Under the pieces are notes generated by a model. It was given only the letters and a program-made list of their open reading frames with translations. It did not search any database and was not told the DNA's origin. Of a stretch of DNA of 64,000 nt, positions 35,298-44,361 are shown one piece after another. Source of the DNA: JAWWPG01 sp033850885 (GTDB taxonomy: Bacteria; Actinomycetota; Actinomycetes; Propionibacteriales; Nocardioidaceae); contig JAWWPG010000009.1 of assembly GCA_033850885.1 (NCBI GenBank), positions 6,625 to 70,624 on the forward strand, in the 5' to 3' direction. A program made the translations under genes and the position numbers. Numbering within the stretch: the stretch's first letter is position 1; every line of letters starts with the position of its first letter.

Positions 35298-36822
35298 CTA
35301 GAGGCGCACCGCTTCCTTGACCTTGTCAGATGTCATCGCCAAGCTGACGGCGTAGTAGAAGATGACCAGGCTGAACGCGGCAACGAACGCAAGGTCGACC
35401 CAGTCGGGGGGACAAGCTCAGCGCCGTGGCCGTAGCGACCCAGCAGCCCGAGGATCGTCATCCCGATCAGCCAAGGCCAGATTCAAGAGGCAGCGCGCCA
35501 GTCGACGTCCTTGCGGTGCACGTCGTCTCGGCGGCGCAGCTCGACCTCGAAGATCACCCGCCCGACGAAGATTCCGGCCAGCAGTTTCCAGGTGGCCTCG
35601 AAACCACCCCAGTAGATGATGAGGTTCGCGAAGATGAACCCGGCCGGGTTGAGCACCTTCGGCCAGGGGATCCGATACGCGCGGGCGCGCTCGGGGTCTC
35701 GGTCCTGCAGTGCTGCGAGCGCGATCGGGGCGAAGCCATACATGATGGCGGTGGCAGAGGTCACCAGCCCGACCAGCGAGCTCCAGCTGGGGAACGGCAG
35801 GAAGGCGAGGAGACCGGGCACGAATGCGAGCAGGATGGAGCCGACCGGCACCTTGCGCGACGACGTCCTGGTCAGCCACTCCGGCATCACGTCGTCCTCG
35901 CCGAGCGCGTAGGAGATCGCGCCGACGTCCCCAGGTAGATCAGTCCGGTACCGGCAGGGGAGATGACCGCGTCGACGAGAAGGATCTTCGCGAGCCAGCC
36001 GGCGCCGACCGCAATCGCGAGCGTGTAGAAGGCGGAGTCGATGGTCCCCGGGCCGAGCGGGTGCTGCCACCCGTTGGCGAGGTGGGACGGGTTGAGTCCC
36101 CCGATGAACGCCATCTCGATGCAGATGTACAACGCGGCCCCGGATCAACATGGCGGTGATCACGGCACGTGGCATGGTCCGCTGGGGATCCTTGGCCTCG
36201 CCGGCCATTCTGCACCGCCTGCTCGAAGCCCTGCAGGGCGAACACCACCCCGGCCGGCAGTGCCGCGAAGATGCCGTGGGCTCCGTACGGGGCGAAGCCG
36301 CCACCGGCGGTGAAGTTGCTGATGTGGAACGTCAGGATGACCAGTACCACCACGGTCAGCGCAGGAACTGCGATCTTCCACAGGACTATGACCGAGTTGC
36401 TGTCGGAGAGCAGCTTGGCGCCCATCACGTTGATGATGGTGAACACGAGCATGGCAGCCGCGGCAATGATCAGACCGCGCCCGTTCAGGGTGCCATTGGA
36501 GTTCAACATGGAGAAGTGCTGCTTGGTCCAGTCCGTACCGTCCAGATACGAGATGCTCGCCTCAACCTCGATGGGAGCAATCGTGACCGCCTGCAGGTAT
36601 GCCGCCCACCCGGCCGTGAAACCCGCGAGTGCCCCGAAGCTGAAGTAGGGGAACCGGGACGTGCCACCGGCGACCGGATAGGCGGTCCCCAGCTCGGCAT
36701 GGATCAGCGCCAGCACGATGAGCATGAAGGCCGCCAGCACCCAGGAGATGATCGAGGCACCACCTGCCGACTCGGCCGCGAAGAGCGCCCCCAGCAGCCA
36801 CCCGGAGCCATCCAGTATCGGC
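35298..36822 (-). pseudogene. APC-family permease pseudogene with several frameshifts
   Basis: The translated fragments align in order with the intact permease at 38255-39904. SGWLLGALFAAES through FTAGGGFAPYG and VVFALQGFEQAVQ are in one frame; the region around MAFIGGLNPSHLANGWQHPLG to GTGLIYLG in another; ISYALGEDDVMPEW to FEVELRRRD in a third; and DLAFVAAFSLVIFYYAVSLA in a fourth, ending at TAG 35298-35300. At least three frameshifts break it. It cannot make a functional transporter unless the sequence has errors. Confidence 0.85.
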
Positions 36823-36990
36823 TGGGAGCGACTTCGCGATTTGGGTCCAGGCTCGTCCTTGCTCGACTTGGCGTTCGATGTCCAGACGGAGTGGGCTCCC
36901 ACATGTTCGGCACAGCCTGGCGTTCACTGCGGGATACTCGCGTCCCCCGATCGCGACGGTGGCGAGGGCTTGGGTCTGGGTGTTGGTCAT
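36816..36990 (-). pseudogene. 5' fragment of a cysteine-motif/HTH-like gene fused to the permease pseudogene
   Basis: The ATG at 36990 has AAGGAGTCGAC right before it and opens a frame of about 57 residues (NARLCRTCGSPLRLDIERQ, then GRAWTQIAKSLP). This looks like the start of small CxxC-plus-helix proteins seen in actinomycete mobile DNA. At about 36822 the sequence switches to permease-homologous DNA in a different frame, so the permease's own N-terminus is lost. The join looks like a recombination scar. Family assignment is tentative. Confidence 0.55.
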
Positions 36991-37301
36991 GTCGACTCCT
37001 TGAGTGCCCGACTGGTGCGGGCTAAGGCCCTACGAAGCTTGCTGCGGTCGATCCCTTCACCCTTTCCAAACGCCCAGAGCCCCATTCGCACAGGTCGGGC
37101 CTACGGATCAGCCCGTCACGATTCGCCAGGCTGCGTCTCATCGATGCCTCGCGGAAGCTCCTAGGCTTGCCGCGTTTCACCTGCCTTTCCTGGTGGTTCG
37201 ACCACCGGGCAGTGTCCACAGAAGACAGCCGTGTGAGGCAGTCCGATTCCAGTCGATCGGCCCCAACCCCGAGCAGCTCTTCGGCCGCCGCGCCAAGTTG
37301 T
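36991..37301. other. no gene recognised
   Basis: About 310 bp between the chimeric fragment and the IS3 remnant. Short open frames exist on both strands but none has a ribosome binding site or a recognisable family. Composition is less GC-biased at third positions than the neighbours, consistent with decayed DNA. Confidence 0.5.
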
Positions 37302-37402
37302 GAACTGCCCCGGGTCTCGTGGAGAGTCTGATTCCCCGGAGGATGGGGGTCATGCCGGCACAGAGGAAGTATCCGCAGGAGTTGCGGGAGAGGGCTCCAG
37401 CA
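37302..37402 (+). mobile_element. left-end remnant of an IS3-family insertion sequence
   Basis: TGAACTGCCCCGG at 37302 followed by GTCTCGTGGAGA resembles the terminal repeat of actinomycete IS3 elements. The ATG at 37352 opens MPAQRKYPQELRERA, the standard start of an IS3 OrfA transposase, and then the match stops abruptly at about 37400. Only the first ~100 bp remain; no OrfB or right end is visible. Confidence 0.65.
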
Positions 37403-37930
37403 CCACTCAGAGCATGCGCGTCGCGGCGCGGATCTCGGTCGCCGGTGCGCCGTCTGACCGGCTTTGTGAGATGAGGCGGCGCGGCGGCGCGAATAGGGAA
37501 ACTTCCCGATGTCGGCGAACACCTTAGGGGTTCAGAATCGAGGGAGTAAGCGAGGAAGCCGTCACCTGCGCGATCACGTGCGTCAACAGGGAGTACGACC
37601 ATTCTGCCGATCGATTCCGACTTCGCCGTCCGCCTCACCCGCGCCGATGCGCAGCCCGCGCTTCCGCATGTTCACCGCACCCGACCGCGACCTTGCGTCG
37701 TCGGCGGCCGCCAGTTCCCGAGCGGCCGGGGAGGCGGCCGCGTGCCGCCGCCACGAACAGTCGTCCAGGGGCCCGGTCAAGCCCGCCGCAGCGCGAGCTC
37801 CTCCTGGTCGACTTCGCCTCGGCCCGCCCGCGACGGTGAAACCAGCGGCGACCCAACGGCTGAGCTCATCAGCCTTTCCAATATCAGGCTGGCGACCTGA
37901 CAAGCCCGCCGAGTCACAAAGGAGACCACA
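37403..37930. other. no gene recognised, decayed DNA
   Basis: About 530 bp following the IS3 fragment. Several overlapping open frames on both strands (for example 37509-38051 plus and 37583-38218 minus) lack family similarity, good start signals or normal codon bias. I see no RNA gene or repeat in it. Confidence 0.5.
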
Positions 37931-38122
37931 ATGTTCCAGAATCCTCCTACACCAGGTTCGGCAGGCGTCATTGACCGGCGGCAGCTGGAGAAGTCTGTCT
38001 CCTGGACCCGCCGTGAACGGCTCCGGTTGCTGTGGTACCGATTCCGCCTGACAGTCGTGGAGATGAACTACGCCACCCGGCGAATGGTCGAGCTGCAGTC
38101 GTTCGGAGGTTCGCGGTGCTGA
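37931..38122 (+). CDS. small basic protein of unknown function (63 residues)
   Basis: Short open frame with an excellent ribosome binding site: AAAGGAG ends 6 bp before the ATG. The product is basic and amphipathic (WTRRERLRLLWYRFRLTVVEMNYATRRMVELQ) with no membrane helix of normal length. It sits alone between decayed DNA and a terminator hairpin. I do not recognise the family; the start signal is the main reason to believe it. Confidence 0.5.
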   Translation: MFQNPPTPGSAGVIDRRQLEKSVSWTRRERLRLLWYRFRLTVVEMNYATRRMVELQSFGGSRC

Positions 38123-38186
38123 TATCTTCCCCACCTGGCCAGACGCCGGGCGCGAAGTGGCCCGCGAGGCAGGCCCATCAACAGAA

Positions 38187-38213
38187 GGCCCCGTCCCGCA
38201 GCGGGACGGGGCC
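38187..38213. terminator. 13-bp perfect hairpin, probably bidirectional terminator
   Basis: GGCCCCGTCCCGC (38187-38199), one base, then its exact reverse complement to 38213. It lies about 40 bp beyond the APC permease stop (minus strand) and 65 bp beyond the small plus-strand gene, so it can serve both. No T-run follows. Confidence 0.7.
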
Positions 38214-38254
38214 ACCATGCAGGAACCTGCCTGGCCGTGGGCCTGGCCGCCCCG

Positions 38255-39904
38255 TCAGTGTCTGGGCACCTCCGGCTCCTCGCCATGCTCCGCCTGCCGG
38301 TCGACCAGGTCCATCATTTCCTCGGTGGGCAGCCTGGTGGCCATGGCCCAGTAGAAGATCACCAAGCTGAACACGGCGATGAGCAGCATGTCCCACCAGA
38401 ATGGGATGTTGCCGGTGTTCCCGTCCGCCGGAGAAGGGTACTGGCCCTGCCAGGAGATGATGCCCACGCCGACCAGCCACACCGGCAGCCACACCGCCGA
38501 CTTCCAGTCCAGCGGCGGTCGCTCTTTGTCGAGCGCCATGCCGATGCCGATCAGCACGTACCCGATCACCAGCACGATGCCCAGCTTCCAGACCACGACG
38601 AAGCCCGACCAGTAGATGAGCAGGTTGGCTACCACGAACGCGGCCGGGGTAAGGAAGCCGGCGGCCGGCATCCGGTAGGGCCGGTCCGCATCCGGCACCT
38701 GCCGGCGGAAGGCACCCACGGAGAGCGGGGCGCCGGCGTACATGAGCACGCTCGCGCCGACGATGATGCCCACCAGGTCTCGCCAGCTCGGGAACGGCAA
38801 CAAGAAGACCAAACCGAACAGGAACGCGAAGATCAGGCCGACCCACGGGATGCCGTGTCTGTTGACTCGACCGAAGATCTGCGGTGCGTACCGGTTCCTA
38901 GCCAGGCCGTAGCTGACCCGCGAGGTCCCCGTCGTGTAGATCAGGCCTGTCCCGGACGGGGAGATGAACGCGTCGATCCGCAAGATGTGCGCCAGCCACG
39001 CGAGCCCGACCAGGGACGCCACGGCGGCGAACGGCCCCGCGTTGATCGCTGGGTCGGTGATGTGCTGGAGCCCGTGCGGGATTACGCTCGCGGGCAGCGC
39101 ACCAATGAACGCGATCTGCAAGCCGATGTAGATCACGGTGCCGATCACAATTGAGCCGATGATCGCCCGCGGCAGGTTGCGGCCGGGGTCCTTGATTTCG
39201 CCGGCGAGCTGGTCGGCCTGCTCGAAACCCGAGTAGGCGAAGATGATGCCCGACAGCGGCAGGGCCGCGGTCAGGCCCCTGATGCCGCCGGGGAACATGC
39301 TTTGTCCCCCCGCGGTGAAGTTGCCCGGGTCGAACTTGAACATGAGCACGATGATGGCCAGGATCGGGACCGCAACCTTCCACCACGTGATGACGTTGTT
39401 GACCTTGGCGAAGATGCGCATGGCGAGGAAGTTGATGGCGGTGAATACCGCCATCAGTACCACTGTCACCACCAGCCCGGTATTGGTGATCTTGTCCGTA
39501 TCTGCGTTGTACAGGCTCGGCCAGTAGTAGGAGGCATAGGTGACGAACGCGTAGCACTCGATCGGTGCAATGGTGACCGCCTGCAAGTACGAGAAGAAGC
39601 CGAACCCGATGCCGGCGACACTGCCGAACGCGAAGTGCGGGAACCTGGCCGTCCCACCGGAGACCGGGTACATCGCGCCGAGCTCGGCGTGAGCGAGGGC
39701 TAGGACGATGATCACGACTGCGGCGATGATCCAGGCCAGCCAGGCACCCCCACCGATCAGCAGCGCTGCAGTCAGAGGAGCGAACAGCCAGCCGGAGCCG
39801 ATGATCGATGTCTCGGATGCCCAGGTGGCGCCGATCAGGCCCAGTTCCCGTCTGAAACCGACGTCAGTCGGGGCTACCCTTTCGGGCGCAGAGTCAATTG
39901 CCAT
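38255..39904 (-). CDS. APC-family amino acid permease
   Basis: Intact 549-residue transporter with about 12-14 helices. APC features include ASETSIIGSGWLFAPL in helix 1, FAYSGFEQADQLAGEIKDPGRNLPRAI in the helix 6-7 region and SPSGTGLIYTTGTSRVSYGLAR. The N-terminus differs from the permease at 9559-11022; the closest relative in the window is the pseudogene at 35.3-36.8 kb. Monocistronic, followed by a strong hairpin. Substrate unknown. Confidence 0.88.
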   Translation of the reverse strand: MAIDSAPERVAPTDVGFRRELGLIGATWASETSIIGSGWLFAPLTAALLIGGGAWLAWIIAAVVIIVLALAHAELGAMYPVSGGTARFPHFAFGSVAGIGFGFFSYLQAVTIAPIECYAFVTYASYYWPSLYNADTDKITNTGLVVTVVLMAVFTAINFLAMRIFAKVNNVITWWKVAVPILAIIVLMFKFDPGNFTAGGQSMFPGGIRGLTAALPLSGIIFAYSGFEQADQLAGEIKDPGRNLPRAIIGSIVIGTVIYIGLQIAFIGALPASVIPHGLQHITDPAINAGPFAAVASLVGLAWLAHILRIDAFISPSGTGLIYTTGTSRVSYGLARNRYAPQIFGRVNRHGIPWVGLIFAFLFGLVFLLPFPSWRDLVGIIVGASVLMYAGAPLSVGAFRRQVPDADRPYRMPAAGFLTPAAFVVANLLIYWSGFVVVWKLGIVLVIGYVLIGIGMALDKERPPLDWKSAVWLPVWLVGVGIISWQGQYPSPADGNTGNIPFWWDMLLIAVFSLVIFYWAMATRLPTEEMMDLVDRQAEHGEEPEVPRH

Positions 39905-40295
39905 GTTTGAACCTTCCCTCTCCGGTTCGCATGCGGGGCGGTATGACGTCGGGCCTCATGGTAGTGGAAGTTGCGCCTCGTGGTAATGGTCAGAAGCGGT
40001 CGCACGGCTTCGTTTCGGTAACGCGAGTCAGCCCCCAGAAGCCGATGCCTCTGTTCAGCTCGCCGCGATGACCTTCGGGGAGGATCGTGTCGGTCGCCAC
40101 TTCTTCACCTCTTCGCTCGAGGTCGCGCCGGTCAGGGCGCGGACGTCAGGATTCTCTCAGCAAGAACTTGCCACCAAATGGTCCGCTGCGCACGTAGTGA
40201 GCGTGATTTTCGTCGACGTGTCGCCGTGACTGTGGACAAATCGACACGATCGTCGTCCCTGAGCAGCGGCTGTCGCGGGCTGACGCTGGCGGGCG
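39905..40295. promoter_or_regulatory. 391-bp intergenic region with a 14-bp direct repeat (possible operator)
   Basis: No gene seen. Upstream of the permease start, CCTCATGGTAGTGG (39954-39967) and CCTCGTGGTAATGG (39976-39989) are direct repeats matching at 12 of 14 positions, 22 bp apart, which is two helical turns. That spacing suits two copies of a regulator binding one face of the DNA. The rest, up to the CBS gene, shows nothing I can name. Confidence 0.4.
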
Positions 40296-40727
40296 CTAGC
40301 CGGGGCCGGAGACGTAGGACTCCAGCTGGTCGCGCTCGAACTCGAGCTCGTCGATGCGGGACTTGACGACGTCGCCGATCGACACGATCCCCTGGAGCTC
40401 ACCGTCGGTCACCACCGGTACGTGGCGGATGCGGCGTTGCGTCATCAGCTTCATGAGCTCGTGCACGGACTGGTGCGGCTCGGCGGTGACGACCTCGGCC
40501 GTCATCAGATCGCTGACCGGCCTGTCCAGGACGCCGGGGCCATCGGCGAGGCCACGGACGACATCGCGCTCCGAGACAATTCCTGCCACCGGCCGCTCAC
40601 GCGTTGCGACGAGGACGGCGCCGATGTTCTTCTCCACGAGCAGTGCCACCAGGTTCCGCACCGTGGTGTCCGGGGACACCGTGATCACCTCAGCGCCCTT
40701 CGTCTTGAGCACCTCGTTGATCCGCAT
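40296..40727 (-). CDS. tandem CBS-domain protein
   Basis: A 143-residue protein made of two CBS domains: VITVSPDTTVRNLVALLVEKNIGAVLVATRERPVAGIVSERDVVRGL and EVVTAEPHQSVHELMKLMTQRRIRHVPVVTDGELQGIVSIGDVVKSRI are the two modules (split here only by a short linker). These domains bind adenosyl nucleotides. Stand-alone two-CBS proteins like this are common in actinomycetes, often stress-linked; no partner is apparent. Confidence 0.9.
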   Translation of the reverse strand: MRINEVLKTKGAEVITVSPDTTVRNLVALLVEKNIGAVLVATRERPVAGIVSERDVVRGLADGPGVLDRPVSDLMTAEVVTAEPHQSVHELMKLMTQRRIRHVPVVTDGELQGIVSIGDVVKSRIDELEFERDQLESYVSGPG

Positions 40728-40804
40728 CGTTCGCCTCCCGGTCCCGTCCGTCCTGCTCAGCTGTCCGATGTGTCAGCGCGCCGGCAGGTCGGCGTACGCT
40801 GCGG

Positions 40805-41623
40805 ATGTCCCTACCTGCGAAGATGGCCGATGTGTCGACCGTACTCGAAGCCGGATCGGTGCGCACGGTTTCCGGACCCTGGCCGGCACCCGTGCTGGTC
40901 GGTGGCGCGATGGGGTGGATCACCTTCGCACTCGTCGTCGACTCGCACTCGACGATCGCCGTCCAGCGCCTCCTCGGCCTCGTCACCTGGGGCGTGCTGG
41001 TTGCCCTGCTGGCTCGTGAGACGCCGCTGGTGCGGGTGCAGACCGCAGTCGTCGTGGTGTTCGCATCCCTGGTGGAGTACACGTTCTCCCCACTCCTCGG
41101 GGTTTACCTCTACCGCTTCCACAACGTGCCCGCCTATGTGCCTCCGGGACACGGCCTGATCTACCTCACGGCGCTCGCCATCGGCCGGACGCTGTTCGTG
41201 CGCGCCCATGCGCGGGTCCTCGTCTGCGCCGTCGTGCTGGTGGGCGGATCCTGGTCGCTGTACGGCGTCGCGCTTGCCGACCGGAGGGACGTGCTCGGCG
41301 CGTTCTGGTTCGTGTGCCTGGCCGCCTTCCTGCGATGGGGACCGTCGCGCGCCTTCTACGTCGGGGCGTTCCTGGCCGTCAGCTACCTCGAGCTTGTCGG
41401 CACCTCGTTGGGTGTGTGGGCCTGGCAGGCCCACGACCCGACCGGGATCGTGTCGATCGGCAACCCGCCCTCCGGGGCCGCCGGCGGCTACGGCTGGTTC
41501 GACCTGGCTGCCATGGTGCTGGGTCCGGCCATCCTGGTGCGAGCAGCTGCCTTCAGCGGCCGTCTTTGTCCGGGTCGGCTCCCCGCTGCGGCTCTGCCGC
41601 CATGCGTCGACGCCGAGCACTGA
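40805..41623 (+). CDS. polytopic membrane protein of unknown function
   Basis: A 272-residue protein with about eight hydrophobic segments (for example PVLVGGAMGWITFALVV, TAVVVVFASLVEYTFSPLLG, VLVCAVVLVGGSWSLYGVAL and AFYVGAFLAVSYLELVG). The pattern EYTFSPLLGVYLYRFHNVPAYVPPGHGLIY is conserved-looking but I cannot name the family. Its last 71 bp overlap the 3' end of hisN on the other strand. Confidence 0.7.
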   Translation: MSLPAKMADVSTVLEAGSVRTVSGPWPAPVLVGGAMGWITFALVVDSHSTIAVQRLLGLVTWGVLVALLARETPLVRVQTAVVVVFASLVEYTFSPLLGVYLYRFHNVPAYVPPGHGLIYLTALAIGRTLFVRAHARVLVCAVVLVGGSWSLYGVALADRRDVLGAFWFVCLAAFLRWGPSRAFYVGAFLAVSYLELVGTSLGVWAWQAHDPTGIVSIGNPPSGAAGGYGWFDLAAMVLGPAILVRAAAFSGRLCPGRLPAAALPPCVDAEH

Positions 41624-42461
41624 GGTCGTCAAGCGGGCCGCTTTGGCCTTCTGAACCAGGGGCTGAGTCGGTGGGTAGCGCTCCGATGAAGGCCATCACC
41701 TGCTCGTGCAGGCGCCCGTTGGTGGCGAGGGCGTTTCCACCCCCGGGTCCCGCCGTACCGTCCAGGCTGGTGAACCGGCCGCCGGCCTCCTCGACGATGA
41801 CCGACACCGCCGCCATGTCATGCAGCGCGAGCTCCGGCTCGGCAGCGATGTCGACACCGCCTTCCGCCACGAGCATGTAGGACCAGAAGTCGCCGACCGC
41901 GCGGGTACGCCAACAGCGGCGGGTGAGGGCGAGGAAGTCCTCGAGGCGGCCGTGGCGCTCCCACGCCGACAGTGACGCGTAGGAGAAGTGCGCGTCCTCG
42001 AGTGCCGCCACGTCCGAGACGTGGCAGGCGGTGGCCGAATGGAGCGACTTGCCGTTCCAGGCGCCGCTGCCCTTGGCGGCCCACCAGCGGCGTCCCAGCG
42101 CGGGTGCCGTGACGACTCCGGCCACCACCTCGTCCTCGACCATCAGCCCGATCAACGTCGCCCAGATCGGCACCCCCCGGATGAAGCTCTTCGTGCCGTC
42201 GATCGGGTCGATCACCCAGCGCCGCGGGCCCCAGCCGGTTGCGCCGGCCTCCTCACCGAGCACAGCGTCGCGGGGGCGGGCGCGCCCGAGCGTGCGTCGC
42301 AGCACGTCCTCCACGCGCTCGTCGGCGTCGGACACCGGCGTCAGGTCGGGTTTCGTGACGACGTGCAGGTCTAGTGCCTTGAAGCGGTCCATCGTCAACG
42401 AGTCGGCATCGTCGGCGAGGACATGCGCCAGCCGCACGTCGTCGGTGTGGTCGGGCGGCAT
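41553..42461 (-). CDS. hisN: histidinol-phosphatase, inositol monophosphatase family
   Basis: Dephosphorylates histidinol phosphate in histidine synthesis in actinomycetes. It has 302 residues from the ATG at 42461 (the open frame extends to 42647). Metal motifs: VLGEEAG, WVIDPIDGTKSFIRG, and a C-terminal LHDMAAVSVIVEEAGG in place of the usual W-D-x-A. The aroA-rsgA-hisN order is conserved in actinomycetes. Here a DUF2231 gene and a repeat array are inserted between rsgA and hisN. The long C-terminal tail (RRRRMAAEPQRGADPDKDGR) is probably disordered. Confidence 0.85.
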   Translation of the reverse strand: MPPDHTDDVRLAHVLADDADSLTMDRFKALDLHVVTKPDLTPVSDADERVEDVLRRTLGRARPRDAVLGEEAGATGWGPRRWVIDPIDGTKSFIRGVPIWATLIGLMVEDEVVAGVVTAPALGRRWWAAKGSGAWNGKSLHSATACHVSDVAALEDAHFSYASLSAWERHGRLEDFLALTRRCWRTRAVGDFWSYMLVAEGGVDIAAEPELALHDMAAVSVIVEEAGGRFTSLDGTAGPGGGNALATNGRLHEQVMAFIGALPTDSAPGSEGQSGPLDDLSARRRRMAAEPQRGADPDKDGR

Positions 42462-42592
42462 ACCGGTCAGGCTATGCCGTGCGCCTTTGACACCGCCGAA
42501 AGGCGCGCTGTTGAACCTTCCGACGTGGCGGGCCGTACTACCACTACGCTCGCCGGAGGCGCGAAGTGCTTCCTGACCCGCCAGGAGACTGC

Positions 42593-43135
42593 ATGATCCC
42601 CAAACAGATCCATGGGCTGCCGGTTCACCCCCTCGCGGTTCATGCACCGATCGTGCTGATCCCCCTCGCGGTCCTGCTTGCCATCCTGTTCGTCATCCCG
42701 CGCACCCGCGCCTGGGCCGCCCTCCCGATGGCGATCGTGGCCGTCGCTGCTCTGCTGTCAGTCGAAGTCGCGCGGATCAGTGGCTACAACTTCAAGGCGC
42801 ACTTCGCGGCGCTCGGCGGCAAGGGGTTCAGCCAGTCCCTCATCGGACGGCTCATAGCAAGCCACCAGAGCAAGGCCAACGTGCTCTTCTACCTGATGAT
42901 CGTCTTCGCGATCGTCGCGGTCGTGGTGTACCTGCTGTGGCTGCGCCCGCAGTGGTCGCCGGTGAAGGCCGAGTTCACCGGCGTACTCCAGTACGTCGCG
43001 TGTGGGGTGCTGGTGATCGGCGCCCTCGTGATCGCGGTCCAGGTCTACCGGGTCGGCGAGGCCGGATCCAAGATCGTGTGGAACCCGGACGGCACCCAGA
43101 GCTACAACTCGAGCGCCGTCCTCACCCCCCGTTGA
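42593..43135 (+). CDS. DUF2231-type membrane protein
   Basis: A 180-residue protein with about four helices. The N-terminus HGLPVHPLAVHAPIVLIPLAVLLAILFV is the DUF2231 signature (heme-type His residues in some relatives). I chose the ATG at 42593; an upstream ATG at 42566 is open too. The final Arg and stop codon (CGT TGA) are the first bases of the 22-bp repeat array that follows. Confidence 0.78.
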   Translation: MIPKQIHGLPVHPLAVHAPIVLIPLAVLLAILFVIPRTRAWAALPMAIVAVAALLSVEVARISGYNFKAHFAALGGKGFSQSLIGRLIASHQSKANVLFYLMIVFAIVAVVVYLLWLRPQWSPVKAEFTGVLQYVACGVLVIGALVIAVQVYRVGEAGSKIVWNPDGTQSYNSSAVLTPR

Positions 43136-43362
43136 CCCGTCGCAAAATTGCCGTTGACCCGTCACAAAGTTGCCGTTGACCCGTCACAAACTTGCCGTTC
43201 GGCCGTCACAAAATTGCCGTTCGGCCGTCACAATCGCCGTGCCCCCTCACGTCTTTGGTGGACGCCCAATTCTCCGACGGCTCAACCCCGACTTTCCGAC
43301 GGCTCGACCCCGATTTTCCGACGGCTCAACCCCAATTTTGTGACGGCTCGACGGGAGGGTCA
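43130..43362. repeat. 22-bp tandem repeat array, forward then inverted (site 1 of 3)
   Basis: Five forward units at 43130, 43152, 43174, 43196 and 43218 (the last is 20 bp) with core GTTGACCCGTCRCAAA. A spacer of about 37 bp follows, then inverted units at 43275, 43297, 43319 and a degenerate one at 43341-43362. The first unit carries the stop of the DUF2231 gene; the last inverted unit contains the rsgA stop. The two halves are complementary and could fold as one large hairpin. Same family as 50520-50593 and 53525-53769. Confidence 0.93.
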
Positions 43363-44361
43363 GTCGCCGCCTTCGCGGCTGGCGAGGAGCCGACGGAACG
43401 AGGCGACCCGTTCCGGGTCGACCCGTCCTTCGGCGACCGCCCCGTCCAGGGCGCACTCGGGCTCGGAGGCAGCATGGGTACACCCGCGGGGGCAGTCCTC
43501 CGTGATCAGGTCGAGGTCCTCGAACGCCCCGATGAGCTCGCGGGGGTTGACGTGCGCGAGGCCGAAGCTTCGGATGCCCGGGGTGTCCACCACCCAGCCG
43601 CCAAAGGGCAGCTCCAGCGCGTACGCCGACGTGGAGGTATGACGACCTCTGCCGGTGACGGCGTTGACGATGCCGGTGGACCTCGTGGCCCCCGGGACCA
43701 GCGCGTTGACCAGCGTCGACTTGCCGACCCCCGAGTGGCCGACCAGCACGCTCACCTCGCCACGCAGGCGTTCGACGACCGGTGAGAGATCGTCGCCGCG
43801 CCGGGTGACCACCGATGAGACGCCCAGGGCCCGGTACACGGACAACAGCTCCTCGGGATCCCCGAGGTCCGACTTGGTCAGGCACAGCAGCGGCCTCATT
43901 CGGGCGTCGTAGGCCGCGACGAGGCACCTGTCGATGAGCCGGGTCCGGGGTGGCGGATCTGCGATGGACGTGACGATGACCAGCTGGGTCGCGTTGGCGA
44001 CGATGATGCGCTCCACCGGGTCGTCGTCGTCGGCGCTGCGCCTCAGCACGGTCGTCCGGTCGCGCACCTCGACGATCCGGGCCAGTGACCCCTCGTCGCC
44101 CGAGGAGTCCCCGACCAGGCGCACCCGGTCACCAACGACGACTCCCTTGCGCCCAAGGTGCCGGGCCTTCACCGCGAACACCGTCCGGGGGTTAACCTCG
44201 TCGCTCATCCGGACCGTGAGGCGCCCCCGGTCGACCGTGACGACGAACCCCGAGAGGGCATCCGGGTAGGTGGGGCGATCCTTGGTGCGCGGCCGCGTGT
44301 TGCGCCGTGGTCGCTCGAAACGCTCGTTGTCGTCCTCGTCCCCGAAAGCCTCCGGGCTCAC
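43360..44361 (-). CDS. rsgA: ribosome small-subunit GTPase A
   Basis: Circularly permuted GTPase that checks late 30S maturation. It has 333 residues: N-terminal OB fold (SGFVVTVDRGRLTVRM, VVVGDRVRLV), then G4 LTKSDL, G1 VGHSGVGKSTLVN, G3 VVDTPGIRSFGL, and a zinc motif CPRGCTHAASEPEC. The GTG at 44361 overlaps the aroA stop by 4 bases; a GTG at 44379 is the longer choice. Its stop lies in the last inverted unit of the repeat array. Confidence 0.93.
   Translation of the reverse strand: MSPEAFGDEDDNERFERPRRNTRPRTKDRPTYPDALSGFVVTVDRGRLTVRMSDEVNPRTVFAVKARHLGRKGVVVGDRVRLVGDSSGDEGSLARIVEVRDRTTVLRRSADDDDPVERIIVANATQLVIVTSIADPPPRTRLIDRCLVAAYDARMRPLLCLTKSDLGDPEELLSVYRALGVSSVVTRRGDDLSPVVERLRGEVSVLVGHSGVGKSTLVNALVPGATRSTGIVNAVTGRGRHTSTSAYALELPFGGWVVDTPGIRSFGLAHVNPRELIGAFEDLDLITEDCPRGCTHAASEPECALDGAVAEGRVDPERVASFRRLLASREGGD

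Noticed and set aside
43130..43362. CRISPR array
   Set aside because: Units are contiguous 22-bp repeats without spacers, occur in both orientations, and no cas gene is nearby.
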